Shown here piece after piece: positions 1-8,276 of a DNA stretch of 64,000 nucleotides. Position 1 is the first letter of the stretch. Each line of letters starts with the position of its first letter. The notes under the pieces were generated by a model, which did not search any database, was not told the DNA's origin, and was given only the letters and a program-made list of their open reading frames with translations. A program made the position numbers and the translations under genes. This stretch comes from Massilibacillus massiliensis (GTDB lineage: Bacteria > Bacillota > Negativicutes > FLKF01): contig NZ_LT575483.1 in NCBI RefSeq assembly GCF_900086705.1, positions 373,166 through 437,165 on the forward strand, read 5' to 3'.

Positions 1-640
1 AATTCTCTGCTGCCGCAGCAGGCTCATGAATTTCAGTAAAACTACAATTGCCTAAACGAAGATTTACAAATTCTTTTAACTCTGCTTGATAAGCAAATTG
101 CCCCACAATCATAATTTCCGGTGGCATTAAACGATATAATTGGTCAAATAAATTTTGTTTGCCACTCTTCGCTTCATAGAGACCATAAAAACACTCACCT
201 GTTGAAACATCCGATCCTGCCAAAACAATTTGTGCACCATCTTGATAAATAAGCGCAATATACTGATTTGTTGCGTCAGTCAATACAGATTCTGAAAGCA
301 CAGTCCCAGGCGTAATAATTTTAATCACTTCACGTTTGACTAAACCTTTACTTGACTTTACATCTCCAGTTTGCTCGCAGATGGCAACTTTGTACCCTTT
401 ATGGATCAACTTTATAATGTAAGTTTCGGCCGCATGATAGGGAATCCCGCACATTGGAATACGCGCTGGCTGCCCCGCATCACGCCCAGTTAGTGTTATT
501 TCTAATTCGCGAGATGCCAATTCAGCATCTTCAAAAAACATTTCATAAAAATCGCCTAGCCTAAAAAATAAAATTTCATTAGGATGGCGACGCTTAATTT
601 CTTTATATTGCTCGATCATTGGAGTATGTGTTATCGCCAT
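1..640 (-). CDS. mutS: DNA mismatch repair protein MutS (5' part only)
   Basis: This is the first ~213 residues of MutS; the rest lies beyond the left edge. MutS dimers recognise mispaired or looped bases and recruit MutL. The visible part is the N-terminal mismatch-recognition domain. It includes the GDFYEMF stretch near residue 28, whose Phe-x-Glu stacks on the mismatched base, followed by the GIPYHA segment and the start of the connector domain. The start is the ATG at 638-640, preceded by GGAGAG. It lies 23 bases after the miaB stop, so the two are probably co-transcribed. miaB and mutS are also near each other in Bacillus. The identification is firm; completeness cannot be judged. Confidence 0.96.
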   Translation of the reverse strand, partial: MAITHTPMIEQYKEIKRRHPNEILFFRLGDFYEMFFEDAELASRELEITLTGRDAGQPARIPMCGIPYHAAETYIIKLIHKGYKVAICEQTGDVKSSKGLVKREVIKIITPGTVLSESVLTDATNQYIALIYQDGAQIVLAGSDVSTGECFYGLYEAKSGKQNLFDQLYRLMPPEIMIVGQFAYQAELKEFVNLRLGNCSFTEIHEPAAAAEN

Positions 641-663
641 GTTTTCTCTCCTTCAGCTGATTG

Positions 664-2046
664 CTATTTTACAAGCGTTCCTTTTAATACCCAAGTTTGC
701 GCATGTATGATTTTAATTTTTAATAATTGTCCGACTTCCTCTGTTCCTTCTTTTTTCCAAAGAACAATTTTATTTGTTCTCGTCCGACCAGAAAGAACTG
801 CATCATCGGTACGACTCACGCCTTCAACCATAACTTCCAAGACTTGTCCTTCATGCTGCTGATTGATTTCTAAACTAATCTGGTTTTGAACTTCCATTAG
901 CTGCTGTAAACGGGTTTTTTTTACTTCTGTAGGTACTTGTGCCTCCATTGTAGCAGCCGGTGTACCAGACCGTTTAGAATATAAAAAAGTATATGCAACA
1001 TCATAACGAATTTCTTTCAGAAATTCTAAAGTCTCTTCAAAATCCTCGTTGGTTTCCCCGGGAAAACCAACGATTAAATCCGTACTTATACTTGCATTCG
1101 GCACATTTGCACGAATTTTTTTCACAAGCTCGCGATAATATGAAATTGTATATCCACGGTTCATTGCTTTTAAAATTTTATCACTTCCATATTGCACTGG
1201 CAAATGAAAATGCTCACAAATATGCTTACTATTTTTAATGACTTCAATTGCTTTATCGCTTAAATCGCGAGGATGGCTTGTCATATAGCGCACTCTTTCA
1301 ATTCCAGGAACTTGGTCTGCCGCTGCTAACAAATCTGCAAAATCTACTTCCTGGCTATCTTTCCCATAAGAATTTACATTTTGCCCTAGTAGAGTGATTT
1401 CTTTAAATCCTTCACTTACAACTTTCTCTATTTCCTTTATAATATCACGTAATGGTCTACTGCGCTCTCTGCCACGGACATAAGGAACAATACAATACGT
1501 ACAGAAATTATTACAGCCATACATAATTGGAACCCACGTCGAAATGCTTCCATTGCGTTCTGTTGGAACTTCACTCGGCATTTCCTGATCTCCATTTGAC
1601 ATTGAAATAACCTTGCCGTTTGAAGTTTCTACTTCTTCAATTACCCTTGCCAACTCATGGACTTGGTTTGTCCCCATGACAAAATCCACATGCGGTGCTT
1701 TTTTAAATATCGCTTCGCTATCCTTTTGTGCCATACAACCCGCAATCCCAATGATTAGATCCGAATTCTCCGTTTTCAACCGTTTTAAATCACCAATTTT
1801 GCCATATATTTTATTCTCAGCACTCTCACGAACACAACAAGTATTCAAAAAGATCAAATCTGCTTCTTCCATAATTTCCGTTTTTTCATACCCCATGGCC
1901 TTTAACTGCCCGGCCAAGCGTTCAGAATCATTTGCATTCATTTGACATCCGTAGGTAATGGAAAAGAAGGTTTTCTTTTTCCCTGTTTGTTTTTCAAACG
2001 CATTATTTTGTTCTTTCAATCTATCTATCGATCCTTGATTTATCAT
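664..2046 (-). CDS. miaB: tRNA-2-methylthio-N6-dimethylallyladenosine synthase MiaB
   Basis: This radical-SAM methylthiotransferase adds the 2-methylthio group to i6A37 of tRNAs reading UNN codons. At 460 aa it has the full family architecture. The N-terminal UPF0004 domain has cluster cysteines at about C34, C70 and C104. The radical-SAM CxxxCxxC motif is at C178/C182/C185 (CNNFCTYC). A C-terminal TRAM domain ends at residue 460. The CNNFCTYCIVPYVRGRERSR segment separates MiaB from its paralogue RimO, which is also in this window. The start ATG follows a GGAGG, though about 13 bases away. It is followed by mutS. Confidence 0.96.
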   Translation of the reverse strand: MINQGSIDRLKEQNNAFEKQTGKKKTFFSITYGCQMNANDSERLAGQLKAMGYEKTEIMEEADLIFLNTCCVRESAENKIYGKIGDLKRLKTENSDLIIGIAGCMAQKDSEAIFKKAPHVDFVMGTNQVHELARVIEEVETSNGKVISMSNGDQEMPSEVPTERNGSISTWVPIMYGCNNFCTYCIVPYVRGRERSRPLRDIIKEIEKVVSEGFKEITLLGQNVNSYGKDSQEVDFADLLAAADQVPGIERVRYMTSHPRDLSDKAIEVIKNSKHICEHFHLPVQYGSDKILKAMNRGYTISYYRELVKKIRANVPNASISTDLIVGFPGETNEDFEETLEFLKEIRYDVAYTFLYSKRSGTPAATMEAQVPTEVKKTRLQQLMEVQNQISLEINQQHEGQVLEVMVEGVSRTDDAVLSGRTRTNKIVLWKKEGTEEVGQLLKIKIIHAQTWVLKGTLVK

Positions 2047-2195
2047 ATTAATTTCGTTTCCTCCAAAAGTCAGTTAATGTTTATATTATAACTTATTCTT
2101 CATGTTTATAGCAAAATAATAAATGAATTCTTTCTACTTTCTTCCCATGTATTTTTTAATAGATTTACCTTCGCATCTCTAATGCATATCGTTCT

Positions 2196-2828
2196 TTAAT
2201 TCTCCAATTTCTCCAGATGAGCATGATAATAATATACGATTTTAACCATAAAAAAATAGGCCATAAGTTCTGCTAACTCTTCTATAATCTGTCCTTGTAC
2301 TTCATTAAGAAGTACACCTTTTTCTCCTAATACGGAAAAAATGATATTACAAATGATTAAAACGATATATATCACCGGAACTGCTACCTGCACGACTTTT
2401 TCCCAACGCACATTGTAAACTAAAGCGAGCAAAACCCCCACAATAAATAGCAGAATTCCAAGTCGTATAAGCATATGATAAGGAATTTGGTCCATTGCAA
2501 TAAATGTCGGCCCTGCTTTGGTCATATTTGTTTGAAAAAAAACACGTCCCCAACTCAACTCTCGTCCTATTAGCAAAGCAAAAAAGCTAGCAATCGATAA
2601 ATACTGCATTTTTTCATTACGCGCAACGGATTTTTTATAAAAATAAAAATTCATACATAATCCTATTGCTAACACACCAACCTGTGCATTTTCTAAAATT
2701 CCATTTTCCCACCCCCACTGCATTGGCAATACTTTTGCCAGCGGAAGAATTGCAAAGAATCCAACAACCCCAGTCAAACTAACTATATCTAGACTCTTAT
2801 CAAATAAAAGCTCTTCAAACTTAAGCAT
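2196..2828 (-). CDS. Uncharacterised multi-pass membrane protein
   Basis: This 210-aa protein has about five or six hydrophobic segments, at roughly residues 15-33, 45-62, 75-90, 118-137 and 146-165, plus a short final one near 185-200. A conserved-looking GRELSWGR stretch lies near residue 88, and an acidic EELAEL segment precedes the last helix. I recognise no enzyme family; the RELSWGR-type motif recurs in uncharacterised bacterial membrane proteins. The start ATG follows GGAAAAG (AAGAAGGAAAAG). It lies between miaB and the P-loop/Asp23 gene, with 150-190 bases free on both sides, so it may be its own transcription unit. Function unknown. Confidence 0.75.
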   Translation of the reverse strand: MLKFEELLFDKSLDIVSLTGVVGFFAILPLAKVLPMQWGWENGILENAQVGVLAIGLCMNFYFYKKSVARNEKMQYLSIASFFALLIGRELSWGRVFFQTNMTKAGPTFIAMDQIPYHMLIRLGILLFIVGVLLALVYNVRWEKVVQVAVPVIYIVLIICNIIFSVLGEKGVLLNEVQGQIIEELAELMAYFFMVKIVYYYHAHLEKLEN

Positions 2829-2950
2829 TTTCTTTTCCTTCTTTCAAAATGGTAAACAGTTGTGTACAGTACACATTTATTTACCATTCTATACATTTTA
2901 TCAGATTCCTGCGAAAATGTAGAAGGAATAAATATTTTTATACTTATAAC

Positions 2951-2985
2951 AAATGCCCACCCCATGATTATGAGGCAGGCATTTT
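2951..2985 (-). terminator. Hairpin downstream of the P-loop/Asp23 gene
   Basis: The arms AAATGCC and GGCATTT extend inward through G-T wobble and G-C pairs to a stem of about 15 pairs with a 4-base loop. It begins about 30 bases after the stop of the gene ending at 3015. The minus-strand tail is not U-rich, while the plus-strand side is followed by TATTTTT. It could therefore be an intrinsic terminator in either direction, or only an RNA-stabilising hairpin. Confidence 0.45.
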
Positions 2986-3014
2986 ATTTTTATAAACGTT
3001 TTATGGTTATGTTT

Positions 3015-3848
3015 TTATGCACCAATCGTAAGTGTTTTTACGATTATATTGACTTGTTTTACAATCATTCCGGTCATATTTTCAACGGCTATTTTAATTT
3101 CGTTTTGTATTTCCGTTGCAGTTGTACGAAGATTGGTTCCATATCGCATTGTCACTTCCAACGTAACATCAATCCCCTTATCTTCCTCCTCCTCACGAAT
3201 ACGTTTCACTCTGACTTGTGAAGCGCGACTGATACTTTCTTTGCTTGTTGCAACTTTGTTTACAATCGCAACAATTGCCGAATCATCAATCAGAAGTTTT
3301 CCATAATAACTAAAAATAGGACGAACAATAGATTTTTCACCTAATCTTCGACGCTTAGCCTGTGGTTTTTTGAAAAAGCTCTCCAACGGATCAATAAGAT
3401 AGCCGGAAAAATGAGGTTTCAGCTCAATCGTTGGCACAGGAATAATATGTTTCCCTTCTTTTAATCGGCAATCACGTGCTTTTTCTATTTCCTCTTTTGT
3501 CGCAATATCTTCAATCCTAATCACTTTTTTTATTGCAGAAAAGCCTAAAATTTTTGCAATTTTATGCACCATATTTTCCGAAGTGCCCAATACTAAAATG
3601 CGTCTTGGATTCATTTGTTGAATCGCTTGCTTTATTTCGTCGGCATGCCCCGGAATAGAAAAAATTGCTCTTCTAACTGCCATAATCTTACTTGCTTCTC
3701 TTTTTGCAGAATGACCAGCAATAATCTTACCCTCGCGGATTAAAATTCCATCATCAATAATTGCATCTGCTTTATATTCATGTGCCACAATTAAAGCACG
3801 GTGACTTTTACCTGTGCCACTCGGGCCAACGAGAGCCATCACTTCCAT
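3015..3848 (-). CDS. P-loop NTPase with C-terminal Asp23/Gls24 domain
   Basis: The N-terminal half of this 277-aa protein is a P-loop domain with Walker A GPSGTGKS at residues 8-15 and a Rossmann-like core. The C-terminal ~100 residues, from about 175, look like an Asp23/Gls24 (DUF322) alkaline-shock domain, with paired 'IAxIVNKVA' and 'VTLEVTMRYG' strands. Asp23 proteins associate with the cell envelope in Gram-positives; the role of this fusion is unknown. I chose the ATG at 3848, which has a strong GAGGAGG 9 bases upstream. A longer frame to 3989 has no ribosome-binding site and an unlikely Cys-rich leader. A serine/HPr-kinase-type function is possible but not shown. Confidence 0.72.
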   Translation of the reverse strand: MEVMALVGPSGTGKSHRALIVAHEYKADAIIDDGILIREGKIIAGHSAKREASKIMAVRRAIFSIPGHADEIKQAIQQMNPRRILVLGTSENMVHKIAKILGFSAIKKVIRIEDIATKEEIEKARDCRLKEGKHIIPVPTIELKPHFSGYLIDPLESFFKKPQAKRRRLGEKSIVRPIFSYYGKLLIDDSAIVAIVNKVATSKESISRASQVRVKRIREEEEDKGIDVTLEVTMRYGTNLRTTATEIQNEIKIAVENMTGMIVKQVNIIVKTLTIGA

Positions 3849-4000
3849 ACTCGACTCCTCCTCAACCTGTAAATAACATTTTATTTTTAAGTAAGTCAAA
3901 AAAACTTTTTGCCAATCGTCGCTGTGTATATAAAAAATTATACTACATTTATGAAAAACACAAAAAGATTTTCTTACTTTATTATACAATGAAGCAACAT

Positions 4001-4816
4001 TTATCGAATAAACTGTTCAGCATATGAATCGTCTACTGTAAATACGCCCAATTCGTTTGGATAACGCTTTGGAATTGCATGAAAATCCGAACCACCTGTG
4101 ACTATGAGTCGATTCGTTTCGGCTAAAGCCTGATATTTTTGAACTTCTTCTGCCGTATGCTTAGGATGGAATACTTCTAAGCCATCAATTCCACTTTTTA
4201 TTACTTTCCCTACAATTTCATCATCACCAACAAGCCCTGGGTGTGCAAGTACAGCCAGGCCGCCTGCATGATGAACCAGCGAAATAATTTCTTCGATCTC
4301 TAATTTATAATGGGATGCATATGCCGGCCCATCTTTATATAGTAATTGATCAAAAACTTCTCCAATACTTTCAAAAAACTTCTTCTCTACTAAAACACGT
4401 GCCAAATGGGCTCTGCCAATAGACTCTGCATTACCTGCTACGGCTAAAATTTCTTCTTCCGTAATGGCATATCCCAGCGCTTGCATTTTTTCCAGCATCG
4501 TTTTCAAACGTTGCCAACGAAAGTCCACAAGTTTTTGCAAATTTGATTGCAGCATACGATTTGAAATATCAATATTTAACCCTAATATATGAACTTCATG
4601 GGTTGGCATATGCGCACTAAATTCAATTCCAGGAATAATTATGATTTCTTTATTAGGATAAAGCCCATCCTTTTGCAATTGATATAAACCTTTGACCGTA
4701 TCATGATCTGTAATTGCAATATAACGTAAACCAGCAGCCTTAGCTTGCCTAATAACTTCTCTGGGAGATAACCTTCCATCCGAAGCTGATGTATGAATAT
4801 GCAGATCACTACTCAT
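4001..4816 (-). CDS. PHP-domain phosphoesterase (TrpH/RNase AM-like)
   Basis: This 271-aa protein fits the YciV/TrpH class of metal-dependent PHP phosphoesterases. Family members include 3',5'-nucleotide bisphosphatases and the 5'-3' exoribonuclease RNase AM. Metal-binding motifs are visible: DLHIHTSASDG at residues 4-14, ITDHDT near 36, a LAHPG segment in the middle and GSDFH near the C-terminus. The start ATG at 4814-4816 lies one base after the pepA stop, with GGGGA upstream, so translation is probably coupled to pepA. The substrate cannot be read from the sequence. Confidence 0.85.
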   Translation of the reverse strand: MSSDLHIHTSASDGRLSPREVIRQAKAAGLRYIAITDHDTVKGLYQLQKDGLYPNKEIIIIPGIEFSAHMPTHEVHILGLNIDISNRMLQSNLQKLVDFRWQRLKTMLEKMQALGYAITEEEILAVAGNAESIGRAHLARVLVEKKFFESIGEVFDQLLYKDGPAYASHYKLEIEEIISLVHHAGGLAVLAHPGLVGDDEIVGKVIKSGIDGLEVFHPKHTAEEVQKYQALAETNRLIVTGGSDFHAIPKRYPNELGVFTVDDSYAEQFIR

Positions 4817-4817
4817 C

Positions 4818-6314
4818 TTATTTCCCCATCTCTAATGCGAATTGAATCAAAGTTCTGGTTGCAACTCCACTTGCGCCTTTTACCTGATAACCGTTTGCTT
4901 TTTTCAAATTAGCTGTACCTGCAATATCGATGTGTACCCATGGCACTCCTTTGGTAAAAGCTTCAATAAACATCGCGGCTGTAATCGTTCCCGCATTTCG
5001 TCCTCCAGTATTTTTCAAATCGGCAATATCACTTTTAAATTGTTCTTTATATTCCTCATAGTTTGGCAACTGCCACATTTTCTCACCTGTGGTTTTTGCT
5101 GCTTTTAATAATGCACTGCAAAGCTTGGTATCATTACTTACTACCCCAGATGCAACATCTCCTAGTGCAACAACACAAGCTCCTGTCAATGTTGCTATAT
5201 CGATAATTTTAGTTGCCCCTAATACAGTTGCATAATGAACCGCATCTGCTAAAATTAAACGACCTTCAGCATCTGTATTATCAACCTCAATTGTAATCCC
5301 ACTCATTGACTTAATCACATCACCAGGTTTCGTCGCATGTCCCGATGGCATATTCTCGCAACACGGAATTAAGGCCAACACGTTCGCCTTAGGCTGTAAC
5401 TGCGCAATCGCTCGCATTGTAGTCAAAACTGCTGCGGCACCTGCCATATCATCTTTCATATCGCCCATGTTTGCGCTTGGTTTTAGAGAAATACCACCAC
5501 TATCAAAAGTAATGCCTTTACCAATATAAGCCACGCATTCATTACTTTCTCTATTCCCTGTATATTTTATCACAATAAATTTAGGAAGTTCGTTACTCCC
5601 CTTCGCTACAGCAAGAAAAGCTCCCATATTTAAATCTTTAATTGCTGCTAACTCCATAATTTCTACTGTAAAATTATCAAAATGCGCTAACCTTTCCGCC
5701 TCTTTTGCCATATAAGTCGGCGTAACCGTGCAGGATGGATGGTTGACTAAGTCACGACAATGACAAACACTATCTGTAATCACTAACGTTTTATTCAAAA
5801 CACGCGTTGCAACGTCCACCTTTTTTTCATCTAGCTCACAAAAAATTACTTGTCCTAATACTGCATCTTTTTTTATTGTTTTATAAAATTCAAATTGGTA
5901 TGACCCCAGTATAACACCCTCAAAAGCTGCTTGCAGAGCAGTTTCATATGCAAAATTATAATTGAAATTTACATAAATACCAAGACTCTTTGCCTTCGTC
6001 TTTTTGACTGACCCCATTGCTTTACCAAAAAGATTCCGTAATTTATCACTTGTCATCTCGCTTTGCTCGCCCGCACCGATTAAGATGACACTTTTTACTT
6101 GTCTCGTTTCTAACATATGGAGAACATGAATTTCTCCATAGTTTACTGCATCCGGATATTGAACTAAAAATGGACGAATTTGTTCTTTCATCAATCCAGA
6201 AAAAAGATTCGATGATACCGCCTCTTCATCCAGCAACGAATTTTTAAATACTTGAATTAATAAAACATCTTGCGCGAACGCATCTTCTATTGCAGATCTC
6301 ACTTCTACTGACAT
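4818..6314 (-). CDS. pepA: Cytosolic leucyl aminopeptidase (M17 family)
   Basis: This hexameric two-metal exopeptidase removes N-terminal residues from peptides. It is about 498 aa, the usual family length. The M17 signature NTDAEGRLILAD is present. So are the metal/catalytic segments GKGITFDSGGISLKP and MKDDMAGAAAV, and the C-terminal domain is intact. Two adjacent ATGs are possible, at 6317 and 6314. The second sits 6 bases from GGAGGG and is preferred. A promoter-like sequence lies just upstream (6343-6370). It is probably co-transcribed with the downstream PHP gene, and it is separated from spoVS by a strong terminator. Confidence 0.93.
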   Translation of the reverse strand: MSVEVRSAIEDAFAQDVLLIQVFKNSLLDEEAVSSNLFSGLMKEQIRPFLVQYPDAVNYGEIHVLHMLETRQVKSVILIGAGEQSEMTSDKLRNLFGKAMGSVKKTKAKSLGIYVNFNYNFAYETALQAAFEGVILGSYQFEFYKTIKKDAVLGQVIFCELDEKKVDVATRVLNKTLVITDSVCHCRDLVNHPSCTVTPTYMAKEAERLAHFDNFTVEIMELAAIKDLNMGAFLAVAKGSNELPKFIVIKYTGNRESNECVAYIGKGITFDSGGISLKPSANMGDMKDDMAGAAAVLTTMRAIAQLQPKANVLALIPCCENMPSGHATKPGDVIKSMSGITIEVDNTDAEGRLILADAVHYATVLGATKIIDIATLTGACVVALGDVASGVVSNDTKLCSALLKAAKTTGEKMWQLPNYEEYKEQFKSDIADLKNTGGRNAGTITAAMFIEAFTKGVPWVHIDIAGTANLKKANGYQVKGASGVATRTLIQFALEMGK

Positions 6315-6342
6315 CATAATCCCTCCAAAGTGTATTACTGTT

Positions 6343-6370
6343 ATCATACCATAATAATAGAGAAAATCAA
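6343..6370 (-). promoter_or_regulatory. Putative sigma-A promoter of pepA
   Basis: On the minus strand, TTGATT (6365-6370) and TATGAT (6343-6348) are 16 bases apart, with TGG just before the -10 box (extended -10). It lies between the spoVS terminator and the pepA ribosome-binding site, exactly where an independent promoter is needed. Confidence 0.55.
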
Positions 6371-6390
6371 AAATTTGATGTACTCTATAA

Positions 6391-6426
6391 ATAATAAACC
6401 CTGTTCATTTGAACAGGGTTTATTAT
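6391..6426 (-). terminator. Perfect 16-bp hairpin terminator after spoVS
   Basis: Arms 6391-6406 and 6411-6426 are perfectly complementary with a 4-base loop; the core is AACCCTGTTC/GAACAGGGTT. T-rich flanks lie on both strands, so it may act in both directions. It begins 12 bases after the spoVS stop. Confidence 0.85.
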
Positions 6427-6437
6427 TTTTATAACAA

Positions 6438-6698
6438 TTATCTTGGCTCCACAATTAATTTGATCGCCGTGCGTTCTTCACCATCGATTAATATATCTGT
6501 AAAAGCTGGAATACATATTAGGTCAACTCCATGAGGAGCTACAAAACCTCGCGCAATCGCTACGGCTTTTACTGCTTGATTTAGAGCACCTGCACCTATG
6601 GCCTGCATTTCTGCACCACCACGCTCTCGAAGCACTCCTGCTAAAGCACCTGCTACAGAATTTGGATTAGATTTCGCTGATACCTTTAAAACTTCCAT
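6438..6698 (-). CDS. spoVS: Stage V sporulation protein S
   Basis: This 86-aa protein is a full-length match to the SpoVS/Alba-like family by recall: it begins MEVLKVSAKSNPNSVAGALA and ends TAIKLIVEPR. SpoVS is a small nucleic-acid-binding-fold protein needed for spore coat and cortex assembly in Bacillus. It is also found in many bacteria that do not sporulate. The start ATG follows GGAGGG. Its place after rny and ymdB matches B. subtilis order. The upstream region carries a sigma-H-like promoter, and a strong terminator follows. Identification is firm; a sporulation role here is not established. Confidence 0.95.
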   Translation of the reverse strand: MEVLKVSAKSNPNSVAGALAGVLRERGGAEMQAIGAGALNQAVKAVAIARGFVAPHGVDLICIPAFTDILIDGEERTAIKLIVEPR

Positions 6699-6747
6699 GA
6701 TTATTAGTACCCTCCTTTAATATTAAGAAAAAGAACTTATAATATAA

Positions 6748-6776
6748 ATATTCTGTATTTAACAAAAAATTCCTTC
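6748..6776 (-). promoter_or_regulatory. Putative sigma-H promoter of spoVS
   Basis: On the minus strand, GAAGGAATT (6768-6776) and ACAGAATAT (6748-6756) are separated by 11 bases. Both fit the B. subtilis sigma-H consensus RnAGGAwWW-N11-12-RnnGAATww at every specified position. B. subtilis spoVS is a sigma-H gene. The surrounding DNA is very AT-rich, and weaker sigma-A-like boxes (TTGTTA, TATAAG) overlap. Confidence 0.5.
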
Positions 6777-6811
6777 TAAAATTATTATTAAATTTCAAAT
6801 TTTTCCAATTA

Positions 6812-7597
6812 TTATATCTCGTCTTCGCGAATCATAATCCGTTGAACTTTCTGTACTTGATTTGTTTGATCATCAATCATGATAACTAAACCACAAAATA
6901 CATGCGGTCCGCTCGCAATATCAAATTTAACTGGCAAGCCTGTTAAGAATTTTTTTATAACTAAATCTCGATCAACACCCAAAACTGAATTCCAAGGTCC
7001 GACCATTCCTAAATCCGTAATGTATGCAGTTCCCTTAGGTAAAATTCTTTCATCAGCGGTTTGAATATGTGTATGCGTACCGACCATACATGTGATTCTA
7101 CCATCTACGTACCATCCCATTGCCATCTTTTCTGATGTTGTTTCAGCATGAAAGTCAAAAAGAATGAGATCACACTCTTGATTTAAACATTCAATAATTT
7201 CATCAGCTTTACGAAATGGGCAATCGAGTGCAGGCATAAACGTTCTTCCTGAGATATTAGCAATCCCTACTTTTTTATTGTTTACTTCAAAAATACAATA
7301 ACCTTTGCCTGGCGTTTGTGGTGGATAATTCGCTGGGCGAATTAAATATCTCTCATGGTCAATGAATTGAAATATTTCTTTTTTATCCCATATATGGTTT
7401 CCGGAAGTTACAACGTCAACCCCAGAATTATAAATTTCATCTAAAGTTTTTTTTGTTATACCTACCCCCCCTGCGGAATTTTCTCCATTTGCTATGATTA
7501 AATTCAATTGATATTTTGTTTTTAAAGCAGGAATATATTGCGTAACTGCTTGCCTGCCTATTTTTCCATATATATCACCAATCATCAGTATATTCAA
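6812..7597 (-). CDS. ymdB: YmdB-family metallophosphoesterase
   Basis: This 261-aa calcineurin-like enzyme belongs to the YmdB/TIGR00282 family; the Bacillus member is a 2',3'-cyclic-nucleotide phosphodiesterase affecting biofilm and motility decisions. Metal ligands are visible in GDIYG (residues 7-11), ANGEN, SGNHIWD, FDFHAE and GTHTHIQTAD. The start is a TTG at 7595-7597, with GGAGG nine bases upstream. The first in-frame ATG is five codons in and too far from that site. It sits downstream of rny and an unknown gene, and upstream of spoVS, as in Bacillus apart from the extra gene. Confidence 0.92.
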   Translation of the reverse strand: MNILMIGDIYGKIGRQAVTQYIPALKTKYQLNLIIANGENSAGGVGITKKTLDEIYNSGVDVVTSGNHIWDKKEIFQFIDHERYLIRPANYPPQTPGKGYCIFEVNNKKVGIANISGRTFMPALDCPFRKADEIIECLNQECDLILFDFHAETTSEKMAMGWYVDGRITCMVGTHTHIQTADERILPKGTAYITDLGMVGPWNSVLGVDRDLVIKKFLTGLPVKFDIASGPHVFCGLVIMIDDQTNQVQKVQRIMIREDEI

Positions 7598-7616
7598 GAG
7601 CCATAGCCTCCAAAAA

Positions 7617-8135
7617 CTATTTATTAAAAATCATGACGCGTCCTTCTTCACGTATACCAATCAAATTACTCGCCATCTGATTGATTTTTACGTTGCCTAT
7701 CATATTATCAATAAAATCTTCTTGAAATATACCATCTTCTTCCGTTGGTGTTGCATTTCCATCCGTAACAAGTGATTCACTAAAACATTCTTTCATTAGC
7801 GTACTAATCAAAGCAAATTCACCTTTCGACAAAGTATCCATATCTCTAAAAACTCTAATAAATGCAACTCCTTCATAACTGTCCATCTGTATATCAATCG
7901 TATTTGCTTTGAGTTCTTCAAGCACATGATATGTTAATACACTTTGTAATAGTTTGGTTTTGATCATCAGAAATTCTTCACCAGATGGTATTTTATTTAA
8001 TACAAATGTCATTTTCAATAAATTATTCATAGGATCAAAATTAATTGTACCAATTTCTGGGTAGCACACCAGTATAGATACTAATAAATTCACACCATCC
8101 GTATTTAATTTCTCTTCCTGTTCTAAGTTCATCAT
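7617..8135 (-). CDS. Uncharacterised protein between rny and ymdB
   Basis: This 172-aa soluble protein matches no family I recognise. The first ~110 residues alternate strand and helix (for example TINFDPMNNLLKMTFVL and NTIDIQMDSYEGVAFIRVFR) and look like a compact alpha/beta domain. An acidic linker near residue 130 and a basic tail ending VMIFNK follow. I prefer one of the tandem ATGs at 8132/8135, preceded by GGTGG, over the upstream ATG at 8159. It ends 19 bases before ymdB, so they probably form one operon. Its position suggests a link to RNA turnover or ymdB, but this is inference. Confidence 0.7.
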   Translation of the reverse strand: MMNLEQEEKLNTDGVNLLVSILVCYPEIGTINFDPMNNLLKMTFVLNKIPSGEEFLMIKTKLLQSVLTYHVLEELKANTIDIQMDSYEGVAFIRVFRDMDTLSKGEFALISTLMKECFSESLVTDGNATPTEEDGIFQEDFIDNMIGNVKINQMASNLIGIREEGRVMIFNK

Positions 8136-8238
8136 AAACACCACCCAATAATGTTGCATAACAACGATAAAATATAATCTACAACTCTAATTCGCTGTAT
8201 TTGATTCAATTCCCTTCAAGCTTATATAAAATATTAAA

Positions 8239-8264
8239 AACGACCTTGTAGTTACAAGGTCGTT
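8239..8264 (-). terminator. Hairpin terminator after rny
   Basis: The arms AACGACCTTGTA and TACAAGGTCGTT form a 12-pair perfect stem with a 2-base apex, extended by flanking A/T pairs. It lies 13 bases after the rny stop and separates rny from the next gene. Confidence 0.82.
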
Positions 8265-8276
8265 CATTTTGCCAAT

